Shown piece by piece: positions 17,101 through 25,454 of a DNA stretch of 64,000 nt. Location: positions 102,311 through 166,310 of the forward strand of contig JAUZSF010000005.1 in NCBI GenBank assembly GCA_030949705.1. Reading direction: 5' to 3'. The first letter of the stretch is position 1. Each line of letters opens with the position of its first letter. The position numbers and the translations under genes were made by a program. The notes under the pieces were generated by a model. That model was not told the DNA's origin. It was given only the letters and a program-made list of their open reading frames with translations, and ran no database searches. This DNA comes from Robiginitomaculum sp. GTDB taxonomy: Bacteria; Pseudomonadota; Alphaproteobacteria; Caulobacterales; Maricaulaceae.

Positions 17101-17979
17101 CTTAAATTCAGAATAGACTCCTATGGTTTCCAGTTGATCCATAAATGTCTTGAGCCGGTTTGGCAGTTCTGGGTGTCTCTCGCGCATGGCATTAAAGAAT
17201 TGCTCAGATGTGATTGATATTCTAGCGCTGGGTAAAGATGACATGGGAGGGGCTTTTACGGTTCTAATTTCAGTCCTCTGATCATCAATGCGAACAATTC
17301 CTCGTTCAACGATGAAAGTCTTGGCCAATATGCTTGGTACGATCAGGTAGTCATTATCGTTTTGACCGACACCAAATACCGCTAATGTGACCAAAGCAAA
17401 CGTGAAGTGAAAACCGGCGTGTAATTGCAGTCCTTCGACCAAATTTTCCAGATTGGTATTAGTCCCATCGCCAACTACTAGGACTACAATCCGTCCGTTT
17501 TTTAAATTGATGTTCACTGCATCAACAAAATTAGGTTCGGCCAACACGTCTGCATCACCAAAAAGGTCATAGAGCTTTTCAGGTTTCTCTCCGCAGAATT
17601 TTGATTTCAATACAGCCTTTTCTAAGGCCTCATAGTCCATACTGAATAGAGCAGTGGCGTAATCAAGAGCCTGAGCAATGACGGTACGACGCATTTCGGG
17701 GTTCCGCCACAGTTTGACCTCTGCTATCACGATATCACCGTCAGGCGTCATGAAAACATTATCAAGAAAGCCGCAGGGAAGGGCCAATTCCATGCACACG
17801 GGGACTAGTTCCTGTAGCGCGGGTTCGATTTGGTCCATTGGTAGGCAACACGGATGGCGGTGCAGTAAATTCTGCAACCAGTCTTCATCAAAAGGGCTGT
17901 CCGTGCCGCCAATTTGTATTCTCTTAAGAGGCCCCGAAGCATCTCCCTTGATAGCTACTGGAATTCCGTTCGCTTTCAT
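17095..17979 (-). pseudogene. PD-(D/E)xK nuclease-like protein, 3' end cut off by the IS insertion
   Basis: The visible 294 codons include FLDNVFMTPDGDIVIAEVKLW near residue 100, a D...ExK arrangement of the PD-(D/E)xK nuclease fold, followed by RRTVIAQALDYATAL. The last residue pair and the stop come from the IS end, so the native C-terminus is missing and its debris lies beyond the element (15865-16164). The intact protein would have been about 100 residues longer. The start lies nine bases after the pntB stop. The function is unknown; such proteins are often nucleases of defence or mobile loci. Base composition is more AT-rich than the flanking pnt genes, suggesting transfer. Confidence 0.6.
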
Positions 17980-17988
17980 CTTAAAGCC

Positions 17989-19398
17989 CTAAAGCGCCTT
18001 GTTGATCTCCTCGACCATTTTTTTGGCGTCCGAAAGCAGCATCATGGTGTTGTCACGGAAAAAGAGCGGATTTTCGATGCCCGCATAGCCCGCGCCCAGG
18101 GACCGTTTGATAAACATCACCGTGCCGGCCTCCCAGACTTTCAGGACCGGCATGCCATAAATGGGTGAGGAGGGATCATCCTCGGCCGCCGGATTGGTGA
18201 CATCATTGGCGCCAATGACAAAGGCCACATCGGCGGAGCCAAATTCGGAATTGATATCTTCCAGCTCGAATACATCATCATAGGGCACATCGGCTTCGGC
18301 CAGCAGCACATTCATATGGCCTGGCATGCGCCCGGCCACCGGGTGAATGGCGTATTTAACCTCAACCCCTTCTTCTTTGAGCTTAACCGCCATTTCTTTA
18401 AGTGCATGCTGTGCCTGGGCCACGGCCATGCCATAGCCGGGCACGATGATCACCTTGCCGGCATTTTTCATGATAAAGGCGGCATCTTCGGCGGCGCCGC
18501 GCTTCACCGTGCGCTCGATGCCGTCATCCTCGGCAGCGGCCGCCGTTTCACCAAAGCCGCCCATGATGACGGAAATGAATGAGCGGTTCATGCCCTTGCA
18601 CATAATGTAGGAAAGGATCGCCCCCGACGAGCCCACCAGCGCGCCGGTGATCAACAGGGCCGTGTTTTCCAGCGTAAAGCCGAGCGCCGCGGCAGCCCAA
18701 CCGGAATAGGAGTTCAGCATGCTGACCACCACCGGCATGTCGGCGCCGCCAATGGGAATGATCAGCAGCACCCCAAAGATGAGCGCCACCAGGGTGAGGA
18801 TCCAGAAAAGCGATTGCGCCGAAGCGCCTACCCCATGAGTGCCGATCAGCATAAAGACCAACACCACCGCGCCGCCCACCAGGGCCAGATTGATGGCATG
18901 GCGCATGGGCAGCATGATCGGCTTGCCGGACATATTGCCGTTCAGTTTGGCAAAGGCGATCACCGATCCGGAAAACGTCACAGCGCCGATAAAGACACCC
19001 AAAGAGAGCTCGATCAAAGACTGCATGTGCAGCGAGCCATCGGCATTGTTAATGCCAAAGGCCTCGGGCGCATAAAGCGCGGCGGCGGCCACAAATACGG
19101 CGGCCATGCCCACTAAAGAGTGAAAGGCGGCGACCAGTTGCGGCATGGCAGTCATGGCAATGCGCCGGGCAATCACCGCCCCGACGGTGCCCCCCAGGGC
19201 CAGTCCGCCCAAAATCATCACCAGAGACCCAAATTCAATACGAATGCTAAACAGCGTAGTCAGGATGGCAATGGCCATGCCGGCCATGCCGTAAACATTG
19301 CCGCGCCGGGCGGTTTCCGGGCTGGAAAGGCCGCGCAAGGCCTGAATAAAGAGGACCCCGGAGACGAGATAAAGAAAGGCAGCGAGATTGGCACTCAT
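17989..19398 (-). CDS. pntB: NAD(P) transhydrogenase subunit beta
   Basis: PntB forms the membrane domain and the NADP-binding domain III of the proton-translocating transhydrogenase, which makes NADPH from NADH. The 469-residue protein has about eight membrane helices in its first 270 residues. Domain III follows: VIIVPGYGMAVAQAQHAL, HPVAGRMPGHMNVLLAEA, and VIGANDVTNPAAEDDPSSPIYGMP, the NADP site. Length and motifs are normal. It is the last gene of the pnt operon and lies six bases after pntAB. Confidence 0.95.
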   Translation of the reverse strand: MSANLAAFLYLVSGVLFIQALRGLSSPETARRGNVYGMAGMAIAILTTLFSIRIEFGSLVMILGGLALGGTVGAVIARRIAMTAMPQLVAAFHSLVGMAAVFVAAAALYAPEAFGINNADGSLHMQSLIELSLGVFIGAVTFSGSVIAFAKLNGNMSGKPIMLPMRHAINLALVGGAVVLVFMLIGTHGVGASAQSLFWILTLVALIFGVLLIIPIGGADMPVVVSMLNSYSGWAAAALGFTLENTALLITGALVGSSGAILSYIMCKGMNRSFISVIMGGFGETAAAAEDDGIERTVKRGAAEDAAFIMKNAGKVIIVPGYGMAVAQAQHALKEMAVKLKEEGVEVKYAIHPVAGRMPGHMNVLLAEADVPYDDVFELEDINSEFGSADVAFVIGANDVTNPAAEDDPSSPIYGMPVLKVWEAGTVMFIKRSLGAGYAGIENPLFFRDNTMMLLSDAKKMVEEINKAL

Positions 19399-19404
19399 AG
19401 CAGA

Positions 19405-19746
19405 TCAGCCCTTCTTCTTATACATGGCCAGCATGCGCTGGGTGACCAGAAAGCCACCAAAAATATTTACCGACGCCAGGGTGATGGCGATAAAACCAAA
19501 CAGCCGCGTCATGCCAAAGGCGGCCTTGACCTCGGCATCCGATCCCATAAAGGCATGGGCCGAGGCGGCGATCAGCGCACCGACAATGATCACCGAGGAA
19601 ATGGCGTTGGTGACCGCCATTAACGGCGTATGCAAAGCGGGGGTGACGCTCCAGACCACGAAATAGCCGACAAAACAGGCCAGTGTGAAAATAGCCAGTC
19701 GAAAAACAAACGGGTCTACCGTTACCGCTGAGGCAATTGCGAGCAT
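19405..19746 (-). CDS. pntAB: NAD(P) transhydrogenase subunit alpha, membrane part
   Basis: This 113-residue protein corresponds to the C-terminal membrane segment of the E. coli alpha subunit, encoded separately as in many alphaproteobacteria. Three hydrophobic helices are visible, including CFVGYFVVWSVTPALHTPLM with its conserved histidine and FIAITLASVNIFGGFLVTQR. It is located directly after pntAA (one base between genes) and before pntB. Confidence 0.92.
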   Translation of the reverse strand: MLAIASAVTVDPFVFRLAIFTLACFVGYFVVWSVTPALHTPLMAVTNAISSVIIVGALIAASAHAFMGSDAEVKAAFGMTRLFGFIAITLASVNIFGGFLVTQRMLAMYKKKG

Positions 19747-19747
19747 G

Positions 19748-21097
19748 TCAGCTCTCCTTTGGCTTGGGTTTGGCTTTGGTGGCCGCGCGCTTCGGCGCAG
19801 GTTTTTTGGCGGCTGGTTTTTTTGCTGTTGCTTTCTTGGCCGCGGGTTTTTTAGCCGCAGTTTTGGGGGCCGCCGCCTTTTTAGGGGCAGCCTTGGTGGT
19901 GGATTTCTTGGCCGCCGCCGGTTTCTTCGTGGCGGCTTTCTTTACCGCTGCCTTTTTGGCTGCCGGCGTCTTAGCGGCAAAGGCCTCGTTGGTGATCTTG
20001 CCCGCGCGGGTCAGATTGGCACCGGTGACAATTTCATCATCCCAATGGGGCGCATATTCGCCTTTTTCGCCACTCAAAAGCGGCAAGAAGTTCAGCAGGT
20101 TTTTGGCATAAAGCGCCGTGGTGGCCGCGGCCAGCCGGGCCGGTAAATTGGTAAATCCCGCAATGGTCACGCCGTGTTTGACAATGGTTTTGCCCGCTTG
20201 GGTCAAGGTGCAATTGCCGCCGCGTTCGGCCGCCATGTCAATAATGATGGCCCCCGGCGGCATGGCCTTGACCATGGCTTCGTCCACCAGTTTGGGGGCG
20301 GGCCGGCCGGGGATCAGCGCGGTGGTGATCACAATATCCTGTTTGGCAATATGCTTGGCAACCAGCTCGGCCTGTTTCTTCTGATATTCCGCCGACATCT
20401 GTTTGGCGTAACCGCCGGCGGTTTCGGCGGCCTTGAACTCTTCATCCTCGACGGCGATAAATTTTGCCCCCAATGAGGCCACCTGTTCCTTGGCCGCGGG
20501 GCGCACATCGGTGGCCGTAACGATCGCCCCCAGGCGACGGGCCGTGGCAATGGCCTGCAGGCCAGCCACCCCGGCCCCCATGATAAAGGCTTTGGCCGGC
20601 GCCACGGTACCTGCGGCGGTCATCATCATCGGCAGGGCCTTGCCAAAAAGGGCCGCGGCCTCAATAACGGCGCGATAACCGGCCAGATTGGATTGGCTGG
20701 AAAGCGCATCCATGGACTGGGCGCGCGAAATACGCGGTATGAATTCCATGGCGTAAAGGTCTATGCCTTTGGTGGCGCAGGTGCGTACGAAGGCGGTGTC
20801 ATCAAAGGGGTCCAGCAGACCGGCAATGCCTGCCCCTTTTTTCAGGCCCGCCAGGACAGTTGACCCCGGGCGGCGTACACAGAGCAGTATATCTGCCCCT
20901 TTAAGGGCTGCCGTCGCGGTTTTGGCGATATTGGCCCCGGCCTCTTTATATTGGGTATCGGATATGCTCGCCCCGGTTCCGGCTCCGGTCTCTATGGTCA
21001 CGCCGTGACCGGCGGCAATAAACTTTTTGACGGTTTCCGGCGTGGCTGCCACGCGGGTCTCGCCTGTAATTCGTTCCTTGAGAACGGCCAGCTTCAT
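19748..21097 (-). CDS. pntAA: NAD(P) transhydrogenase subunit alpha, soluble NAD-binding part, with a histone-like tail
   Basis: Residues of about 1-370 are the normal domain I: MKLAVLKERITGETRVAATP, the NAD-binding GAGVAGLQAIATARRLGA, and the RQDE-loop-type region. They are followed by GGNCTLTQAGKTIVKHGVTI and DDEIVTGANLTRAGKITNEAF. A tail of roughly 75 residues made almost entirely of Lys, Ala, Pro and Thr then follows, in AAKKPAAKK-like repeats, as in histone H1 or AlgP tails. Such a tail is not part of the usual subunit. The frame runs through it without a break. The ATG at 21097 has AGGTGGG before it; the GTG at 21106 overlaps that site. Confidence 0.93.
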   Translation of the reverse strand: MKLAVLKERITGETRVAATPETVKKFIAAGHGVTIETGAGTGASISDTQYKEAGANIAKTATAALKGADILLCVRRPGSTVLAGLKKGAGIAGLLDPFDDTAFVRTCATKGIDLYAMEFIPRISRAQSMDALSSQSNLAGYRAVIEAAALFGKALPMMMTAAGTVAPAKAFIMGAGVAGLQAIATARRLGAIVTATDVRPAAKEQVASLGAKFIAVEDEEFKAAETAGGYAKQMSAEYQKKQAELVAKHIAKQDIVITTALIPGRPAPKLVDEAMVKAMPPGAIIIDMAAERGGNCTLTQAGKTIVKHGVTIAGFTNLPARLAAATTALYAKNLLNFLPLLSGEKGEYAPHWDDEIVTGANLTRAGKITNEAFAAKTPAAKKAAVKKAATKKPAAAKKSTTKAAPKKAAAPKTAAKKPAAKKATAKKPAAKKPAPKRAATKAKPKPKES

Positions 21098-21200
21098 AAT
21101 GCCCACCTTTACGCAAATGATGAGGATGAGCTTGCTTCAATTCGCCCCAGACGCAAAGTCTTTTTTTGAGGGATTATAAAAAATTCGGGGGCGATGGGGA

Positions 21201-21473
21201 TCAGGCGACGCCAATGCGCGGCGGCCCGCCCTTGTCAGCCTGGGATTTACCAAACGCGGTGTCCAGTATTTTGGTGGAATCCATGGCCAATTGAATGGCC
21301 TCGGTCAAATGTTCCAATATCAGTACATTATTGGCCAGCACATGCATGGCCTCAGGACGCTGATCATTGGCAATTTTGGTGCAGCGATGCAAAATATCAC
21401 CACGAATATTGATCAGCAGATCTTCAAGTTTACTGCCGGCTGGATTTTCTTCCGATACCAAAAAACGGGTCAT
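21201..21473 (-). CDS. Conserved small protein of unknown function upstream of pntAA
   Basis: I do not recognise this 90-residue protein. It is helical in character (LEDLLINIRGDILHR, LANNVLILEHLTEAIQLAMD), without a signal peptide or membrane segment. The ATG at 21473 follows GGAGAGG at five bases; an earlier in-frame start at 21506 would bury that site. It lies about 100 bases upstream of pntAA in the same direction and may share a transcript. Confidence 0.6.
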   Translation of the reverse strand: MTRFLVSEENPAGSKLEDLLINIRGDILHRCTKIANDQRPEAMHVLANNVLILEHLTEAIQLAMDSTKILDTAFGKSQADKGGPPRIGVA

Positions 21474-21621
21474 TGGCCTCTCCTTGATTACGCCCAAAAC
21501 AATCATGAACCATGGGCGTTAAGGATTTGCTGACAGGGGTGCAATGAAGGCGCGCGTGCGGATTTTGCTTGTGGTAAAACCGCGATAATGGTGAGGTAGG
21601 CGCAATGGATGGAGAAAAATC

Positions 21622-21903
21622 ATGAGTGGACGCATTGGTGCCACCGCGGCGGCGGTATTGCTGGAGGGCTGGACCCCTCAAACCAAACGGGATGCCATTT
21701 GCAAGACGTTTGAGTTTTCCGATTTCAGTGGTGCTTTTGCCTTCATGGCCCGGGTGGCAATGAAGGCCGAACAAATGGATCATCACCCGGAATGGTTCAA
21801 TGTCTATAACCGGGTCGAAGTGACCCTGGCCACCCACGACGCCGATGGTGTAACCGACAAGGATGTGGAACTGGCGCTGTTCATGGACGAAATCGCTTCA
21901 TGA
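21622..21903 (+). CDS. phhB: 4a-hydroxytetrahydrobiopterin dehydratase
   Basis: The enzyme recycles the pterin cofactor after aromatic hydroxylation. The 93-residue protein has the active-site signature [22 protein letters not shown] near residues 54-74, with the paired histidines, and ends [16 protein letters not shown]. The length is typical. The stop overlaps the ATG of a truncated short-chain dehydrogenase (ATGA). No phenylalanine hydroxylase gene is in the window. Confidence 0.92.
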   Translation: MSGRIGATAAAVLLEGWTPQTKRDAICKTFEFSDFSGAFAFMARVAMKAEQMDHHPEWFNVYNRVEVTLATHDADGVTDKDVELALFMDEIAS

Positions 21904-22019
21904 GTGCGCCTTTGGTGCTCATCACCGGGGCGTCAGGCGGCATTGGCGAAGCCTTGGCCCTGCAATTTGCCCGTCATGGTTATTATGTGGCACCGGTAAA
22001 GCGCCTGCAAACACAATAA
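21900..22019 (+). pseudogene. N-terminal remnant of a short-chain dehydrogenase
   Basis: Only 39 codons remain, reading VLITGASGGIGEALALQFAR, the start of a Rossmann fold with the TGxxxGxG motif. The sequence then loses similarity at HGYYVAPVK and stops. The four-base overlap with phhB shows that it was once a translationally coupled full gene. A different, intact SDR gene begins 37 bases later, so a deletion probably removed most of the first one. Confidence 0.6.
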
Positions 22020-22056
22020 CCAATTTACAATCAACAAAACAAAAAAGGAAAAGAGC

Positions 22057-22839
22057 ATGACGGGACGGCTAGAGGGAAAACGCGCGGTGATTACCGGGGC
22101 GGCATCGGGTCTGGGGGCGGCGATTGCCCGCATGTTTGCGGCGCAAGGCGCCCAGGTGGCGCTGACCGATATCAATCTGGATGGCGTCAAAGCCATGGCA
22201 GACAGCATTAATGGCAAATTTCAGGGCGCCGCCGCGGCCTTTGAACATGATGTGGCGGACGAACAAAGCTGGAAAGACGTGGTGGCCGCTGCCGATAAGG
22301 CGCTGGGCGGTTTTAATGTGCTGGTCAACAATGCCGGCATTGGCTCGATGGCCTCGGTCGAGGATGAAAGCTTTGAGATGTGGAAACGGGTGATGGCCGT
22401 GGACGCGGATTCGGTGTTTCTGGGCTGTAAATATGCACTGGGCGTGATGAAGCATCATGGTCCCGGCTCGATCATCAATATCTCCTCCATTGCCGGGCTT
22501 TATGCGGCGGGCAATATGAGCGCCTATAACGCCGCCAAGGCGGCGGTCTGGCTGCTCTCCAAATCCGTGGCTCTGCACTGCGCCAGCCAGGGCTATGACA
22601 TTCGTTCCAATTCGGTCCACCCGGTATTTATCAAAACCCCCATTCTGGATGGCATTGGCCCGGCGATTGGCGCCAAGGATAATGATGACCTGTACAACAA
22701 GCTGGCCCGCGGCATTCCGCTGCGCCGGATCGGCGAGCCCGATGACATTGCCTATGCGGCAGTGTTTCTGGCCTCGGACGAATCCAAATTTATCACCGGC
22801 ATCGAGCTTAAAATCGATGGCGGTATGAGCGCCCAGTAA
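22057..22839 (+). CDS. SDR-family oxidoreductase
   Basis: This is a classical short-chain dehydrogenase of 260 residues. The cofactor motif is GAASGLGAAIARMFAAQGA near residue 14, NNAG lies near 90, and the catalytic Ser-Tyr-Lys set is IISISS-like INISS (about 143) and YNAAKAA (about 156). The C-terminal DGGMS ending is standard for the family. Asp following the second strand (LTDINLDG) suggests NAD rather than NADP. The substrate is unknown. AAAAAAGGAAAAGAGC precedes the ATG. Confidence 0.88.
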   Translation: MTGRLEGKRAVITGAASGLGAAIARMFAAQGAQVALTDINLDGVKAMADSINGKFQGAAAAFEHDVADEQSWKDVVAAADKALGGFNVLVNNAGIGSMASVEDESFEMWKRVMAVDADSVFLGCKYALGVMKHHGPGSIINISSIAGLYAAGNMSAYNAAKAAVWLLSKSVALHCASQGYDIRSNSVHPVFIKTPILDGIGPAIGAKDNDDLYNKLARGIPLRRIGEPDDIAYAAVFLASDESKFITGIELKIDGGMSAQ

Positions 22840-22908
22840 ACGGGCTTTCCTCCTCAGAGCCTGCCCCGGACTGGATCCGGGGATGAGGTTTGCATATTAT
22901 TCTCTACC

Positions 22909-23082
22909 TCATACTGAGGTGTCCTGAGGGGGTGGGCGCAGCACCCCGAAGGGCCTCGGAGTACGGAGATGTAAATTCATTCATCCTTCGAGGCTCACTG
23001 CGTTCGCACCTCAGGATGAGGGTCTTGTTCCTTTAACGACCGCCTCATACTGAGGTGGCGCGTAGCGCCCTCGAAGTATGGG
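22909..23082. repeat. Three tandem or inverted copies of an alphaproteobacterial intergenic palindromic repeat
   Basis: Imperfect palindromes of about 40 bases lie at roughly 22909-22963, 22982-23021 and 23043-23082. Each is built from CTTCGAGG-like and CCTCAGGATGAGG- or CCTCATACTGAGG-like arms around a GC-rich stem loop. Related copies lie at 23577-23611 and 43640-43678. The interval 22840-23628 holds no convincing gene on either strand; it is repeat material. Confidence 0.7.
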
Positions 23083-23167
23083 TGGCACTATACCCCACCA
23101 GCGCCCCTGTGGGACAAGGTTTTGCTATCCCCATCCCAAAAGCATCGCACCGGCATGGAGACAAGCT

Positions 23168-23288
23168 CTTTCCTCTCCCGGGCGGGAGAGGAATAAGGTG
23201 AGGGGGCATAGGCTTAAGGACAGAACCCTGACTTTGATTCACAAGCCCCTCACCCCGACCCTCTCCCCAGGGAGAGGGAGAAATCCCC
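23168..23288. repeat. Inverted pair of purine/pyrimidine-rich palindromic repeats
   Basis: A unit at about 23168-23206 (CCTCTCCCGGGCGGGAGAGG followed by a GGTGAGGGG tract) is mirrored by a unit at about 23246-23288 (CCCCTCACC then CCCTCTCCCCAGGGAGAGGG). The two are inverted copies about 40 bases apart and each forms its own hairpin. This type of element is common between genes in proteobacteria. I see no coding sign. Confidence 0.6.
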
Positions 23289-23504
23289 CGCATAATACGT
23301 TTGAGGGTCAAAGAGGGTCATGCCTTACCCCTGGGCCGCCCATCACTTACCCCTTAAATACCCCTGAATGCGAAAAAACGGACCCTGAAACGCCCCTCCT
23401 TTATCCCTTTTTATCCCTATGTGTCCCTCGAAAAAGCGGGGATAAAACGAGGTTATCCCCATCGCGTTCAGGAGGGGTAAAATCGAACCATTTGAAAAGA
23501 AGGC

Positions 23505-23558
23505 CATGTGCTCATATAGGCCAAAGGCCGATAGCACAAAAATCATGTGCTCATATAG
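23505..23558 (+). repeat. 15-base direct repeat
   Basis: CATGTGCTCATATAG occurs at 23505-23519 and again at 23544-23558. The function is unknown. Confidence 0.6.
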
Positions 23559-23576
23559 CGAGGCTTGCCGTCGCGC

Positions 23577-23611
23577 CCTTCGAGGCCGCTTTGCGGCGCC
23601 TCAGGATGAGG
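23577..23611. repeat. Further copy of the CTTCGAGG...CCTCAGGATGAGG repeat
   Basis: The arms CCTTCGAGG and CCTCAGGATGAGG enclose the hairpin GGCCGCTTTGCGGCGCC. It belongs to the family at 22909-23082. Confidence 0.65.
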
Positions 23612-23628
23612 AACACAAGAGTAAAAAA

Positions 23629-23703
23629 TGGTGGGCGATACTGGGATTGAACCAGTGACCCCTACAATGTCAATGTAGTGCTCTCCCGCTGAGCTAATCG
23701 CCC
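23629..23703 (-). tRNA. tRNA-Val (GAC anticodon)
   Basis: The minus strand folds as a full cloverleaf. The acceptor stem is GGGCGAT with ATCGCCC, the anticodon stem CTACA/TGTAG encloses TTGACAT (anticodon GAC), and the T-arm is ACTGG-TTCAATC-CCAGT. The 3' CCA is encoded. A run of six T follows and may terminate transcription. Confidence 0.96.
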
Positions 23704-23810
23704 TACAATCAGGTTATCCCTGTCATAAGAGAGGCGTCTATAGCCAAGCGCCGGACCCCTTGCAAGAGGCGGCGTCAGTGTCATGCGTTTTTTAGGGGAG
23801 GGTTGTCGCG

Positions 23811-24176
23811 TCAGGCCGCCATTACCCGTTCCACTTCGGCGACCAGCTCGCGCAGGTGAAACGGTTTGGACAGCACTTTGGCATCCTTGGGGGCCTGATG
23901 ACCGGGGTTTAGCGCCACAGCGGCAAAACCGGTGATAAACATGATCTTCAGGTTTTTGTCTTTTTCCGCCGCTTTGCGGGCCAGCTCAATGCCATCGACG
24001 CCGGGCATGACAATATCGGTCAACAACAGGTCAAAATCTGTCGGCGTGGAGCGCAGGGCATCCAGCCCTTCATCCCCATCGGCGCAAGAAACCACTTCAT
24101 GACCGGCGCGTTCCAGCGCGCCTGCCAGAAAGCCTCTCATCGAATCATCATCCTCGGCCAATAAAATCCGTGCCAT
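23811..24176 (-). CDS. cpdR: CpdR-type single-domain response regulator
   Basis: In Caulobacter and relatives, CpdR in its unphosphorylated form directs ClpXP to degrade CtrA and other cell-cycle proteins. The 121 residues are one receiver domain: MARILLAEDDDSMRGFLA, phospho-acceptor Asp near 51 in LLLTDIVMPGVDGIELAR, and Lys in AKVLSKPFHLREL near 105. The phrase KIMFITGFAAVALNP is characteristic of CpdR. The start chosen has CAGGAG eight bases before it, whereas an upstream extension to 24275 is not conserved-looking. The gene is divergent from an N-formylglutamate amidohydrolase gene. Confidence 0.9.
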   Translation of the reverse strand: MARILLAEDDDSMRGFLAGALERAGHEVVSCADGDEGLDALRSTPTDFDLLLTDIVMPGVDGIELARKAAEKDKNLKIMFITGFAAVALNPGHQAPKDAKVLSKPFHLRELVAEVERVMAA

Positions 24177-24328
24177 TTCCCACTCCTGATACCCGTTTAC
24201 GCCCTTTATTGAGGCTTTTTTATGATCGCTGTGCATCACTTTAGCCCAAGAGGGTAAAGGGGTGGTGAAGGGCACAAGATTTTACAGTGCCCTTGACGGC
24301 GGGCAAAGGCCACGCGTAAATCCTGATT

Positions 24329-25233
24329 ATGAATGTCTGGAGCACGCTTGACGCGGTTATCAAACCAACCCGGTACATGCCCTGGCCGGAGCTGGAGCAT
24401 GCCTTTACAACAATTACCCCGTCACCAGAAAGCCCAGTATTGTTTGCCTCGCCTCATTCCGGGCGGTGCTATCCAAAGGCCTTCAAAGCGCTAAGTGTGC
24501 TGGATACCCGCTCTTTGCGCCTATCCGAAGATGCCTGGGTGGATGAGTTGTTCGCCGGGGTCTCGCAATATGGTGCCTCTCAGCTGATCGCCCATTTTCC
24601 TAGGGCCATGGTGGATGTGAACCGGGCCCCGGACGACTGGACGCGGACATGTATTATGACCATTGCCCGGCCCCGGCCCGGCGCAAAAGTGCCCGGGTGA
24701 TGGCCGGCCTGGGGGTGATTCCACGCATGGTGGCGGTGGGTCGTCCGATTTATGCGCAAAAATTATCGTATAGCGAAGCGGTTGAGCGATTACACCATCT
24801 GCATACGCCCTATCATGAAACCCTGGCGGCGCTGTTGAACCACAAGGTTAAAACCCTGGGGGCGGCTATCTTGATTGATTGCCATTCCATGCCATCCAGT
24901 TGTGCGCAGACCTGCCCCGGGGGCAGCGCTGATTTTATTCTGGGTGATGGCCATGGGCGCACCTGTCGCCCCGGCCTGATTGCCCATGTCGAGCAGGCTT
25001 TAACCGCCATGGGGTATCGGGTCATGCGCAACATACCCTATTCGGGGGGGTATACCACCTTGCGTTATGGCCAGCCGGCGCAAGGGTTCGAAGCCCTGCA
25101 AATTGAAATAAACCGGGATCTGTATATGGATGAGGCCAGCCTGGAAAAGACCCACCGGTTTACACCGCTTCGCCGGGATATGCAGCGGCTGGGCAAGGCC
25201 ATTTGCGCGTACGCCCGGACCGGATTGCCCTAA
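24329..25233 (+). pseudogene. N-formylglutamate amidohydrolase-like gene, frameshifted
   Basis: Two frames make one protein. The first gives PVLFASPHSGRCYP and HFPRAMVDVNRAPD, with the metal-ligand His of the SPHSG motif. After a one-base loss near 24636 the second gives LDADMYYDHCP...LIDCHSMPS...NIPYSGGYTT...LQIEINRDLYM. All belong to the FGase family, which hydrolyses N-formylglutamate or similar N-acyl amino acids. With one base restored the protein would be full length (about 300 residues), so the break may be a sequencing error. It is divergent from cpdR. Confidence 0.8.
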
Positions 25234-25237
25234 ACAC

Positions 25238-25264
25238 AAAAAAAACGCGCCCCAAAGGGCGCGT
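25238..25264 (-). terminator. Rho-independent terminator, minus strand
   Basis: ACGCGCCC and GGGCGCGT pair perfectly (8 bp) around a four-base loop, and on the minus strand eight T follow. There is no minus-strand protein gene to its right, so it most likely ends a small RNA. Confidence 0.8.
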
Positions 25265-25322
25265 AGAGTATGTGTAGGGAGGAAACACCCAAAAGGGTGG
25301 CGACATGCGATGTCGCTGAAGT
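25238..25322 (-). ncRNA. Candidate small regulatory RNA with an exposed UCCUCCC motif
   Basis: Reading leftwards from about 25322 the strand forms hairpin GCGACAT-loop-ATGTCGC (25316-25300), then hairpin CACCC-TTTT-GGGTG (25299-25286). A single-stranded stretch containing TTTCCTCCCTAC (25285-25274) and a strong terminator hairpin with eight T follow. A TATAAA box lies at 25331-25326, and CTTGATT further upstream could serve as part of a -35 region. The modular layout and the anti-Shine-Dalgarno-like CCUCCC loop recall alphaproteobacterial trans-acting sRNAs. No protein gene fits this interval. Expression is inferred. Confidence 0.55.
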
Positions 25323-25454
25323 GACTTTATATTGCGGTGCACAAAAATCAAGTGTGCGATGCACAAATCTCAGGCTATGGCTATCTTTTAGGGCATGTTT
25401 GCTCTAGCTGACGCCTTTGCCGTAACGGACGGACCATCAAAGAGACTTTTTTCA

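Noticed and set aside
19748..20010. The Lys/Ala-rich tail of pntAA as a frameshift artefact or a separate histone-like gene
   Set aside because: The frame is continuous with domain I, there is no start codon with a ribosome site at the boundary, and the pntAB gene follows the tail by one base as in a normal operon.
22909..23611. Possible CRISPR array
   Set aside because: The repeats are palindromic, of differing sequence and spacing, and there are no uniform spacers or cas genes.
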